A DNA stretch of 40,545 nt from Sphingomonadales bacterium (lineage in GTDB: Bacteria > Pseudomonadota > Alphaproteobacteria > Sphingomonadales > Sphingomonadaceae), in the NCBI GenBank assembly GCA_027483465.1, contig JAIXUQ010000046.1, forward strand, positions 1 through 40,545, in the 5' to 3' direction. The notes under the pieces were generated by a model. That model saw only the letters and a program-made list of their open reading frames with translations. It did not search any database and was not told where the DNA came from. Positions 8,894 to 15,143 of the stretch are shown one piece after another (the first letter of the stretch is position 1; the number at the start of each line of letters is the position of its first letter). A program made the translations under genes and the position numbers.

Positions 8894-8922
8894 TTGACTA
8901 TCGTGACGCTTTTGGTTAGTAA
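8894..8922 (+). promoter_or_regulatory. Possible promoter of the GTA-like cluster in an AT-rich island
   Basis: In a locally AT-rich patch (about 8870-8930) TTGACT (8894-8899) is followed after 17 bases by TAGTAA (8917-8922). The -35 matches five of six consensus bases; the -10 is weak. It lies about 100 bases before the first phage-like gene and after the end of the serine hydrolase gene, which makes it the best promoter candidate for the whole 19-kb cluster. No CtrA-type TTAA-N7-TTAA site was seen. Confidence 0.4.
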
Positions 8923-9021
8923 TTCGGCATGCCTGCGGAATCGGCCTGAACCACCGGCCCACCGCCCGCTCCACTGACCAGACACGCACGCACTCTCCGA
9001 TCAGCGAAAGGCCCCCTGCGC

Positions 9022-9561
9022 ATGGACAAGCCGCTGCCCACCGGCGACCGTTTCAGCGATGCCCGCGCCGATGCCCTCAGCGTGGCGCGCCGCCGCCCGC
9101 GCACCCGCGCCAGCCGCCGCCTGTTCGGCAGCCGGCAGGCCCGCCATGATTTTCTGGATGCGCTGGCCGGCTGTGGCGATCCGGCGCTGGTCGCGGCGCA
9201 GCGCAAGCTTTCGCTGTGCGCCCTCTATCGCCTGCGCGCCGAAGACGGTGAATTTGCCGCCCGCTGGGATGCCGCCATCGCCATCGCCTGGGAACAGGTG
9301 GAAAACCGCCTGCTCGCCCGGCTGCTGGCCAGCGACGATGTGCCGGCCGCCGAAACGCCGGCCAAGGCCGGCAAGGCTGGCGGGGCCGGCGGGGTGGGGG
9401 CCATCGACACGCGGCTGGCGCTGGCGATATTGGGCCCGCGCCTGGCGGCCGCCAGCCGCGAGGCCCAACGCGCCGCCGATCGCGCCGCCGATCCGGTGCC
9501 CGAAAGCCGCCATGTGGAGCGGCTGCGCGCCGAACTGATGGCGATCGAGCTGCCACGCTGA
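9022..9561 (+). CDS. Putative small terminase / GTA gp1-like HTH protein
   Basis: The 179-residue protein is rich in Ala and Arg. Residues ~35-95 look like a helix-turn-helix of the kind found at the head of alphaproteobacterial phage-like clusters: RHDFLDALAGCGDPALVAAQ, KLSLCALYRLRAEDGEFAARWDAA. There, aromatic and Ala residues frame a YxLR recognition helix and the segment ends in F..WDAA. Its place directly before the large terminase is that of gp1, shown to act as the small terminase in RcGTA. The later part has a low-complexity Ala/Gly linker (KAGKAGGAGGVGA) and a charged C-terminal helix. I infer DNA binding and terminase partnering from position and the HTH-like text only. A non-terminase regulator is the main alternative. 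Confidence 0.6.
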   Translation: MDKPLPTGDRFSDARADALSVARRRPRTRASRRLFGSRQARHDFLDALAGCGDPALVAAQRKLSLCALYRLRAEDGEFAARWDAAIAIAWEQVENRLLARLLASDDVPAAETPAKAGKAGGAGGVGAIDTRLALAILGPRLAAASREAQRAADRAADPVPESRHVERLRAELMAIELPR

Positions 9562-9564
9562 CCC

Positions 9565-9581
9565 TGCCGGCCTGACCGGCA
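9565..9581 (+). promoter_or_regulatory. Small hairpin in the gp1-terminase gap
   Basis: TGCCGG, five-base loop, CCGGCA directly after the gp1 stop, followed by two copies of ATATCCGG separated by four Gs. There is no T-run, so it is not a classical terminator. It could protect or separate the gp1 message. GGGAG shortly before the ATG at 9650 serves the terminase. Confidence 0.3.
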
Positions 9582-9649
9582 TATCCGGGGGGATATCCGG
9601 CCCAGCCAGGGTCACCGGGCCGCGTGCGGCCCAGCGGGAGCAGCCATCA

Positions 9650-10972
9650 ATGGCCAAGACCCAGCCGGCAGCAGGGCTGCTGGACCGTTTCCGGGCGTTG
9701 CCGCCCGAACTGCAGATTTATTACCGCAACACACTTGGACCCAATCCGATCCTGGCGATGATTTCCGGCCCGGGCGCGCTGCGCCCGGCCCAGTTGCCGC
9801 CGCCGGGGCCGTGGAAATTGTGGGTGATCCTGGCCGGGCGCGGCTTTGGCAAGACGATGGCCGGCGCCCAGTGGGTGCATGATCTGGCCGGGCGGCGCCA
9901 GCGCCGCTTTGCCCTGATCGCCCCCACGCTGGACATGGCCCGCGCCGTGATGGTGGAGGGCGAATCCGGCCTGCTGGACATGGCGCCCAAGGGCCAGCGG
10001 CCAACCTGGCAGCCGGCGCTGAAACGGCTGACCTGGCCCAACGGCAGCGAGGCGCGGCTGTTTTCCGGGGCGGAGCCTGACCGGCTGCGCGGCGGCCAGT
10101 TCGATTTTGCCTGGGGCGATGAATTCGCCCACTGGCACCAGGGCGAGGAGGTGGTGATGAACCTCAGGATGTCGACCCGGCTGGGGCCGTCGCCGCGCAT
10201 CCTGCTCACCACCACGCCGCTGCCGCTGGGCTGGCTGAAGGGCCTTCTGGCCGAACCGGATGTGGTGGTGACGCGCGGGCGCACCGCCGACAACCGCGCC
10301 AATCTGCCCGATGGCTTTGTGGCCGGGCTGGAACGGCGCTTTGGCGGCAGTGCCACCGGCCGGCAGGAGCTGGACGGCGAACTGCTCGACAATCTTGAGG
10401 GCGCGCTGTGGACCCGCGCGCTGATCGAGCGCCAGCGCACGGGGCCGGTGGCGCCGCCGCCGGCCGGGCTGGTGCGGGTGGTGGTGGGCGTTGATCCGCC
10501 CGCCGCCGGCGGCACCTGCGGCATCATCGTGGCCGGGCTGGCCGCCGATGGCCGCGCCCATGTGCTGGCCGATGCCAGCGTGGCGGCGGCCCGGCCAGAG
10601 GAGTGGGCGCGCGCCGTGGTGGCCGCGGCCGATCGCTGGCAGGCCGATCGCGTGGTGGCCGAAATCAACCAGGGCGGGGCGATGGTGGTGGCGATGCTGA
10701 AATCGGTGGATGCGGCGCTGCCGGTGCTGCCGGTGCGGGCCTCGCGCGGCAAGGTCGCCCGCGCCGAGCCGGTGGCCGCGCTTTATGGCGAGGGCCGCGT
10801 GCTCCACGCCGGCGCCTTCCCGGCGCTGGAGGACCAGTTGTGTGGCCTCTTGATGGACGGCCGCTACGCCGGGCCAGGCGCTTCGCCCGACCGGGCCGAT
10901 GCCGCGGTGTGGGCGCTGACCGCGCTGCTGCTGGGCGACCGGGTGGGCCAGCCGGTGATCCGGAACCTGTAG
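9650..10972 (+). CDS. terL: Large terminase subunit, GTA gp2-like DNA packaging ATPase/nuclease
   Basis: The protein has 440 residues. The ATPase half carries Walker A as AGRGFGKT (residues 62-69), the coupling-region text LIAPTLDMARAVMVEG, and Walker B with catalytic acids as FDFAWGDEF (151-159; Asp157, Glu158), followed by LLTTTPLPLGW as motif III. The C-terminal RNase H-like nuclease half shows acidic residues in VVVGVDPPAAGG, VVAEINQGG and, near the end, DRADAAVWAL. The FAWGDEFAHW text is close to the GTA/DNA-packaging FAW-DE-A-W signature. In a GTA it packages random chromosomal DNA by headful; in a phage, its own genome. It is intact. The next gene, portal, is not immediately adjacent: 392 bases of repeats intervene. 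Confidence 0.93.
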   Translation: MAKTQPAAGLLDRFRALPPELQIYYRNTLGPNPILAMISGPGALRPAQLPPPGPWKLWVILAGRGFGKTMAGAQWVHDLAGRRQRRFALIAPTLDMARAVMVEGESGLLDMAPKGQRPTWQPALKRLTWPNGSEARLFSGAEPDRLRGGQFDFAWGDEFAHWHQGEEVVMNLRMSTRLGPSPRILLTTTPLPLGWLKGLLAEPDVVVTRGRTADNRANLPDGFVAGLERRFGGSATGRQELDGELLDNLEGALWTRALIERQRTGPVAPPPAGLVRVVVGVDPPAAGGTCGIIVAGLAADGRAHVLADASVAAARPEEWARAVVAAADRWQADRVVAEINQGGAMVVAMLKSVDAALPVLPVRASRGKVARAEPVAALYGEGRVLHAGAFPALEDQLCGLLMDGRYAGPGASPDRADAAVWALTALLLGDRVGQPVIRNL

Positions 10973-10980
10973 CGGGGGGC

Positions 10981-11313
10981 GATCCTCCCACTGTGGGGGA
11001 GGTGCCCGCAGGGCGGAGGGGGCGGCTCACTCCGGGGTTTGCGCCCGGCCCGCCCCCTCCGCCTCCCTGCGGTCGGCACCTCCCCCCGAGGGGGAGGATC
11101 TTGGTCTCGCGCTGACCTCCCCGGATCCTCCCCCTGTGGGGGAGGTGCCCGCAGGGCGGAGGGGGCGGCGGACTTCGGGGTTGGCGCCTGGCCCGCCCCC
11201 TCCGCCTCCCTGCGGTCGGCACCTCCCCCCGAGGGGGAGGATCTTGGTCTCGCGCTGACCTCCCCGGATCCTCCCCCTCTGGGGGAGGTGCCCGCAGGGC
11301 GGAGGGGGCGGCG
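10981..11313. repeat. 143-bp tandem palindromic repeat array (2.3 copies) between terminase and portal
   Basis: This array accounts for nearly all of the 392-base gene-free stretch at 10973-11364. Units start at 10981, 11124 and 11267, exactly 143 bases apart, and differ at only a few positions; the third stops after its first arm. Each unit has a forward arm (GATCCTCCC..GGGGGAGGTGCCCGCAGGGCGGAGGGGGCGG) and a near-inverted arm (CCGCCCCCTCCGCC..CTGCGGTCGGCACCTCCCCC) ending in GGGGGAGGATC, so each can fold into a ~120-base hairpin. This resembles the REP-like GGGGGAGG/CCTCCCCC intergenic elements that are common in sphingomonads. Open frames across it are composition artefacts. The last arm ends about 50 bases before the portal ATG. 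Confidence 0.9.
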
Positions 11314-11364
11314 GCCCTGGCACCTGCCGCCATCGAACCATTTGCACATGAAGGGGCTGAGCCG

Positions 11365-12498
11365 ATGCGTTTGCCGTTTCTGCGGACCAAGTCCGCCTCC
11401 CCGCCGGCTGGCCGGGCGCCGGGAATCCCGACCTGGGCCAGCCCGCTGGTGGACGAGGCCAATGATTATGGCGGCCAGGTGCGCCAGGCCTTTCTGGGCA
11501 ATCCGGTGGCGGCCCGCGCCATCCGCATGATCACCGAGGGCGCCGGCGGTGCCCCAGTGGTGAGCCGGCCGCTCGATCACCCGGCGCTGGCGCTGCTGGG
11601 CACCAGCGGCCATGGCTGTTCCGGGCCGGGGCTGATCGAAACCCTGGCCGGGCATCTGCTGCTGCACGGCAATGCCTATGTGCATGCCGCCACCGCCGGT
11701 GATGGCAGCCCGCGCGCGCTGTTTGCGCTGCGGCCCGAACGGGTGCGGGTGGAAACCGATGCGCAGGGCTGGCCGGTGGCGCATGTCTATCGCGCCGGCG
11801 GGCAGGAACGCCGCTATCCGGCCGATGCCGATGGCGGCCTGTTGCACCTGCGCAGCTTTCATCCGCTGGATGATCATCTGGGGGCGGGCTGTCTTTCGGC
11901 GGCGGCGCCGGCGGTGGCGATCCACAATGCCGCGGCGCGCTGGAACCGCGCCCTGCTTGACAATGCGGCCCGGCCCAGCGGTGCGCTGGTGTACCAGCCT
12001 GGTGATGGATCGGTGCTGGCGCCCGAACAATTCGCCCGGCTGAAGGCCGAGATGGAGGCCGCCTTTGCCGGCGCCGCCAATGCCGGCCGGCCGATGCTGC
12101 TGGAAGGCGGGCTGAGCTGGCAGGCGCTGAGCCTGTCGCCGGCGGAGATGGATTTTGCCGGCATGCGCGAGGCCGCCGCGCGTGACATCGCGCTGGCGCT
12201 GGGGGTGCCGCCGCTGCTGATCGGGCTGAAGGGGGACAACACCTACGCCAATTACCGGGAGGCCAATGTGGCGCTGTGGCGGCTCACCCTGCTGCCGCTG
12301 CTGGCCCGCATTTTGGGCGGGCTTTCGGCGTGGCTGGGCCAGTGGTGGCCGGGCCTGGTGCTGGTGGTGGACAAGGATGACGTGCCGGCGCTGGCCGAGG
12401 ACCGGGCGCGCCTGTGGGAACAGGTGCGCGGCGCGGACTTCCTCGATTCAGCGGAAAAGCGGCGGATTCTGGGGCTTTCACAAGAGGATGGCCAATGA
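11365..12498 (+). CDS. HK97-family portal protein (GTA gp3)
   Basis: The 377-residue protein matches HK97-type portals: an N-terminal clip/wing part with AFLGNPVAARAIRMITEGAGG, the HLLLHGNAYVHA strand, FALRPERVRVE, then the YANYREANVALWRLTLLPLL helix that lines the channel, preceded by ALGVPPLLIGLKGDNT. As a dodecamer it forms the vertex through which the terminase drives DNA. ATG 11365 is the first start after the repeat array, with a GGGG purine stretch just upstream. The stop overlaps the next start (ATGA). It is intact and slightly shorter than many portals (380-420 residues). Confidence 0.93.
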   Translation: MRLPFLRTKSASPPAGRAPGIPTWASPLVDEANDYGGQVRQAFLGNPVAARAIRMITEGAGGAPVVSRPLDHPALALLGTSGHGCSGPGLIETLAGHLLLHGNAYVHAATAGDGSPRALFALRPERVRVETDAQGWPVAHVYRAGGQERRYPADADGGLLHLRSFHPLDDHLGAGCLSAAAPAVAIHNAAARWNRALLDNAARPSGALVYQPGDGSVLAPEQFARLKAEMEAAFAGAANAGRPMLLEGGLSWQALSLSPAEMDFAGMREAAARDIALALGVPPLLIGLKGDNTYANYREANVALWRLTLLPLLARILGGLSAWLGQWWPGLVLVVDKDDVPALAEDRARLWEQVRGADFLDSAEKRRILGLSQEDGQ

Positions 12499-12800
12499 AT
12501 AGCATATTGCAGGGATTGCTGGCCCAGGCCGAGGCGGGCGGGGCCGCCCGGGTGACGTTGCAGGCGATGATCGAGGAGGCGGCCGAAAGCGGCGCCGCCC
12601 GTGCGCTGGCCCGCCTGGGCCTGACCGACGACAAGGCCGGCCACGACATCGGCGAGCTGCGCCAGCTGGTTCAGGGTTGGCGCGATGTGAAATCATCGGC
12701 GATCAAGAGCCTGGTGGGCTGGGTGGTGCGCTCCCTGGTGGCCGTGCTGCTGGTGGGCATCGCCTTCAAGCTGGGCCTGGTGCGGGGAGGCGAGGCATGA
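12495..12800 (+). CDS. GTA gp3.5-like small membrane-anchored protein (DUF6127-like)
   Basis: From ATG 12495, which overlaps the portal stop, the protein has 101 residues. Its first half is a helical segment (GLLAQAEAGGAARVTLQAMIEEAAESGAARALARLGL); this is followed by a charged helix (GELRQLVQGWRDVKSSAIKS) and one C-terminal transmembrane helix (VGWVVRSLVAVLLVGIAFKLGLV). Small proteins of this kind (DUF6127, RcGTA gp3.5) sit between portal and protease genes in alphaproteobacterial GTAs and their function is not settled. The frame is open further upstream, but the overlap start fits the pattern of the cluster. It is very likely a real gene of unknown role; a holin-like role is possible from the membrane helix but unsupported. 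Confidence 0.75.
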   Translation: MNSILQGLLAQAEAGGAARVTLQAMIEEAAESGAARALARLGLTDDKAGHDIGELRQLVQGWRDVKSSAIKSLVGWVVRSLVAVLLVGIAFKLGLVRGGEA

Positions 12801-13216
12801 GCGCGAGCCCGAGCCAGGATTTGCGCATCGCCGGCTATGCCAGCGTGTTTGGCCGGCCCGACAAGGGCGGCGACGTGGTGGTGAAGGGTGCCTTTGCCGA
12901 GGCCGCCGCGCCGCTGCCGCTGCTGTGGCAGCACAAGCAGGACGAACCGATCGGGTTCGTGGAAAGCCTGATGGAGGATGCCCGCGGGCTGCGCATCACC
13001 GCCCGCATCGTGGGCGACGGGCGCGGGCGGGAGGCCGCCGCGCTGGTGCGCGCCGGGGCCATTGACGGCCTGAGTTTCGGATACCGGGTGAAGGCCGCCA
13101 GCCCGACCCGGATTGGCCGCCGCCTGGAGCGGCTGGAGCTGGTTGAAGTCTCGCTCGTGACCTTTCCCATGCAGGGCGAGGCGCGGGTTCTGGGCTGGCA
13201 GGAGGAGCAGGACTGA
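12797..13216 (+). CDS. HK97-family prohead protease (GTA gp4)
   Basis: The protein has 139 residues from an ATGA overlap start. It has the U35/HK97 protease fold motifs: GYASVFGRPDKGGDVVVKGAF, His46 in LLWQHKQDEPIGFV and Ser93 in GAIDGLSFGYRV, followed by LELVEVSLVTFPM. His and Ser are two members of the catalytic triad. It matures the prohead by cutting scaffold domains from the capsid protein. The protease is short compared with the ~200 residues of many homologues and has almost no extension after the core. Its stop overlaps the capsid start (TGATG). Confidence 0.92.
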   Translation: MSASPSQDLRIAGYASVFGRPDKGGDVVVKGAFAEAAAPLPLLWQHKQDEPIGFVESLMEDARGLRITARIVGDGRGREAAALVRAGAIDGLSFGYRVKAASPTRIGRRLERLELVEVSLVTFPMQGEARVLGWQEEQD

Positions 13217-14196
13217 TGCTGGAAGTGAAATCTGATACGCTGGGCGCGGTGTTTGACGCCGGGGTGGAAGTGCCGGGACGGCCGGTGCTGGAAGCCAAGG
13301 CGGTGACCTCGGCCCCGGTGCGTGGCGGCCTTTCGGTGCCGCTGGAAATCGATGCCACCATCGACCGGGTGCTGCGCGTGGCCTCGCCCATCCGCAGCAT
13401 CGCGCAGGTGGTGGAGGTGGGCTCGGCCAGCTATCGCCGGCTGATCACCACCACCGGCGTGGTTTCGGGCTGGGTTTCGGAAACCCAGGCCCGCCCGGAG
13501 ACGGACACGCCCGATTTCGCCGAAATCGCCCCGCCGATGGGCGAGCTTTACGCCAATCCGGCCGCCAGCCAGGCGATGCTGGACGATGCCAGCTTCAATG
13601 TGGAGGCCTGGCTGGGCGAGGAGATCGGCCGCGAATTTGCCCGCGCCGAAGGCGTGGCGTTCGTGAGCGGCGATGGCATCAACAAGCCGCGCGGCTTCCT
13701 GTCGGCGCCCACGGCGGCCACGGCGGATGCCACCCGCCCGTTCGGCACGTTGCAGTTCATCACCTCGGGCGCGGTGGGCAATTTTGCCGCCACCAACCCG
13801 CAGGATCGGCTGATCGATCTGGTGCATGCGCTGGCCAGCCCCTATCGCCAGGGCGCGGTGTGGGTGATGAACAGCGCCACGCTGGCGCGCATCCGTAAGT
13901 TCAAGACCAGCGATGGCGCCTTCATCTGGCAGCCGGGCCTGGGCCCTGACCAGCCGCAGACGCTGCTGGGCTATCGCGTGGTGGAAGCCGATGCGATGCC
14001 GGATGTGGGCACCGACAGCCTGAGCATCGCCTTCGGCAATTTCGAGGCCGGCTATCTGATCGCGCAGCGCCGCGAGACGGTGGTGCTGAAGGACCCCTAC
14101 AGCAACAAGCCCTATGTCCATTTCTATGCCACCCGCCGCGTGGGCGGGGCGGTGCTGGACAGCCGCGCCATCAAGCTGATGCGTTTTTCGGCCTGA
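13216..14196 (+). CDS. HK97-fold major capsid protein (GTA gp5)
   Basis: The 326-residue protein has the HK97 capsid pattern: the N-arm/E-loop region (VLRVASPIRSIAQVVEVGSASYRRLITTTG, WVSETQARPETDTPDFAEI), the spine-helix text (EAWLGEEIGREFARAEGVAFVSGDG, INKPRGFL), the A-domain (NSATLARIRKFKTSDGAFIW) and the closing GNFEAGYLIAQRRETVVLKDPY. Only about 35 residues precede the fold, whereas many HK97-type capsids carry a ~100-residue scaffolding delta domain. Either assembly uses another scaffold or the delta domain is reduced. It overlaps the protease gene by one base and is followed by a strong hairpin. Confidence 0.93.
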   Translation: MLEVKSDTLGAVFDAGVEVPGRPVLEAKAVTSAPVRGGLSVPLEIDATIDRVLRVASPIRSIAQVVEVGSASYRRLITTTGVVSGWVSETQARPETDTPDFAEIAPPMGELYANPAASQAMLDDASFNVEAWLGEEIGREFARAEGVAFVSGDGINKPRGFLSAPTAATADATRPFGTLQFITSGAVGNFAATNPQDRLIDLVHALASPYRQGAVWVMNSATLARIRKFKTSDGAFIWQPGLGPDQPQTLLGYRVVEADAMPDVGTDSLSIAFGNFEAGYLIAQRRETVVLKDPYSNKPYVHFYATRRVGGAVLDSRAIKLMRFSA

Positions 14197-14205
14197 GGCG
14201 TGGCC

Positions 14206-14238
14206 GGGGCCGGCGGCCCGTCCCCCGCCGCCGGCCCC
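14206..14238 (+). promoter_or_regulatory. Strong hairpin just after the capsid gene
   Basis: A perfect 12-bp stem, GGGGCCGGCGGC (14206-14217) with GCCGCCGGCCCC (14227-14238), around a nine-base loop, ten bases after the capsid stop. No T-run follows. It may stabilise the 3' end of the head-gene message or partly stop transcription, which would raise capsid output over the tail genes. A Rho-dependent or partial terminator is possible. Confidence 0.65.
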
Positions 14239-14265
14239 ACTTCCCTATCCGCGATGGAGCATATC

Positions 14266-14925
14266 ATGGCTGACAATGTGACGGCTCCGGCCGCAGGGGT
14301 GGTGTTTGCCACCGATGATATCGCCGGGGTGCACTGGCCGCTGACCAAGCTGGCCTTTGGCCCCGACAACAGCGCCACCCCGGTGGCCGATGCCGCCGGT
14401 GCCCGCCTGCCGGTGGTGATCGGCGGCACGCTGCCGGCCTTTGCCAGCCCGCCGGCCGTCACCATCGGCGGCACCTTGCCCGGCTTTGCCAGCCCGCCGG
14501 CCGTGACCATCGGCGGCAGTCTGCCCGGCTTTGCCAGCCCGCCGGCCGTCACCATCAGTGGCAGCCTGCCGGCCTTTGCCAGCCCGCCCACCGTGGAGCT
14601 GGGCGCCACCAGCCTGGCGGCGCTGGAAAGCGTGAGCATCAACGAGCCGCCGGTGCGCACCCTGGCCAACAACATCAGCCTGGCCGCCGGGGCCGCCAGC
14701 ACGGCGATCACGGCGGTAGCGGCCGGCAGCTATATCTTCGAGGCGATCTTCACCGGCAGCGATCTGCAGTTGCAGCGGCTGGGCCCGGATGGTGCCACCT
14801 GGATCAACGCCGGCACGCTGGCCACCAGCGGCAGCGTGGGCGTGGTGCTGGCCGCCAACGACACGCTGCGGCTGCGCAACGCCAGCGCGGCCGCCATGTC
14901 GGCCATCACGGCGCGGGTGGCCTGA
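14266..14925 (+). CDS. Phage-type structural protein with four 15-residue repeats, candidate head fibre base
   Basis: ATG 14266 has GGAG at 14256-14259 six bases upstream, which favours it over the in-frame ATG at 14254. It gives 219 residues. The opening MADNVTAPAAGVVFATDDIAGVHW resembles a phage structural protein family usually encoded beside capsid or fibre genes (ATDDIAGVHxP text). Residues 50-109 are four near-perfect 15-residue repeats of the form VTIGGTLPGFASPPA. The C-terminal ~100 residues look like a beta-sandwich (SYIFEAIFTGSDLQLQRLGP, DTLRLRNASAAAMS). I know no proven function. Its place after the capsid and the beta-rich repeats suggest a decoration or head-fibre protein. It starts the six-gene insert absent from RcGTA, and its stop overlaps the next start. 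Confidence 0.65.
   Translation: MADNVTAPAAGVVFATDDIAGVHWPLTKLAFGPDNSATPVADAAGARLPVVIGGTLPAFASPPAVTIGGTLPGFASPPAVTIGGSLPGFASPPAVTISGSLPAFASPPTVELGATSLAALESVSINEPPVRTLANNISLAAGAASTAITAVAAGSYIFEAIFTGSDLQLQRLGPDGATWINAGTLATSGSVGVVLAANDTLRLRNASAAAMSAITARVA
14413..14592 (+). repeat. Four in-frame 45-bp tandem repeats
   Basis: Four 45-base units encode the consensus (V/T)xIGGxLPxFASPPA at residues 50-109 of the 219-aa protein. The copies differ at a handful of bases, mostly synonymous or conservative (Gly/Ala, Thr/Ser). The number of copies could vary between strains and would lengthen or shorten a stalk. Confidence 0.85.
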
Positions 14926-15143
14926 TGAGCAGCCGTTTTGCCAAGGCGTTCGGCATCGCCCGCGGCTGGGCGAACGCCAGCGCGCAACCCAGCACGACCC
15001 CGGATTTCAGCCTGTCGAATGCCACGGTCACGCCCGCGTGGGGTGTGGTGGCGGTGGGCAATCTGGTGCCGTCCAACGCGCCTGCGGGCGCCTATTTCGT
15101 GCTGGTGGGTGAACCCGCCGGCCTAGCGGTGGTGAACGGCTGA
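14925..15143 (+). CDS. Small hypothetical protein of the post-capsid module
   Basis: A 72-residue protein read from ATG 14925, which overlaps the upstream stop (TGATG); its own stop overlaps the start at 15143 in the same way. It opens with a basic helix (SSRFAKAFGIARGWANAS) and continues as a Gly/Val-rich beta segment (TPAWGVVAVGNLVPSN, AYFVLVGEPAGLAVVNG). I do not recognise the family. The double coupling argues that it is a real structural partner of its neighbours. Confidence 0.6.
   Translation: MSSRFAKAFGIARGWANASAQPSTTPDFSLSNATVTPAWGVVAVGNLVPSNAPAGAYFVLVGEPAGLAVVNG

Noticed and set aside
10981-11313. CRISPR array
   Set aside because: Units are 143 bases long, contiguous and palindromic, with no short repeat alternating with unique spacers and no cas genes.
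11027-11347. Open frames across the repeat array on both strands
   Set aside because: They encode repeated Pro/Gly/Arg text that follows the 143-bp units, so they reflect composition, not protein selection.
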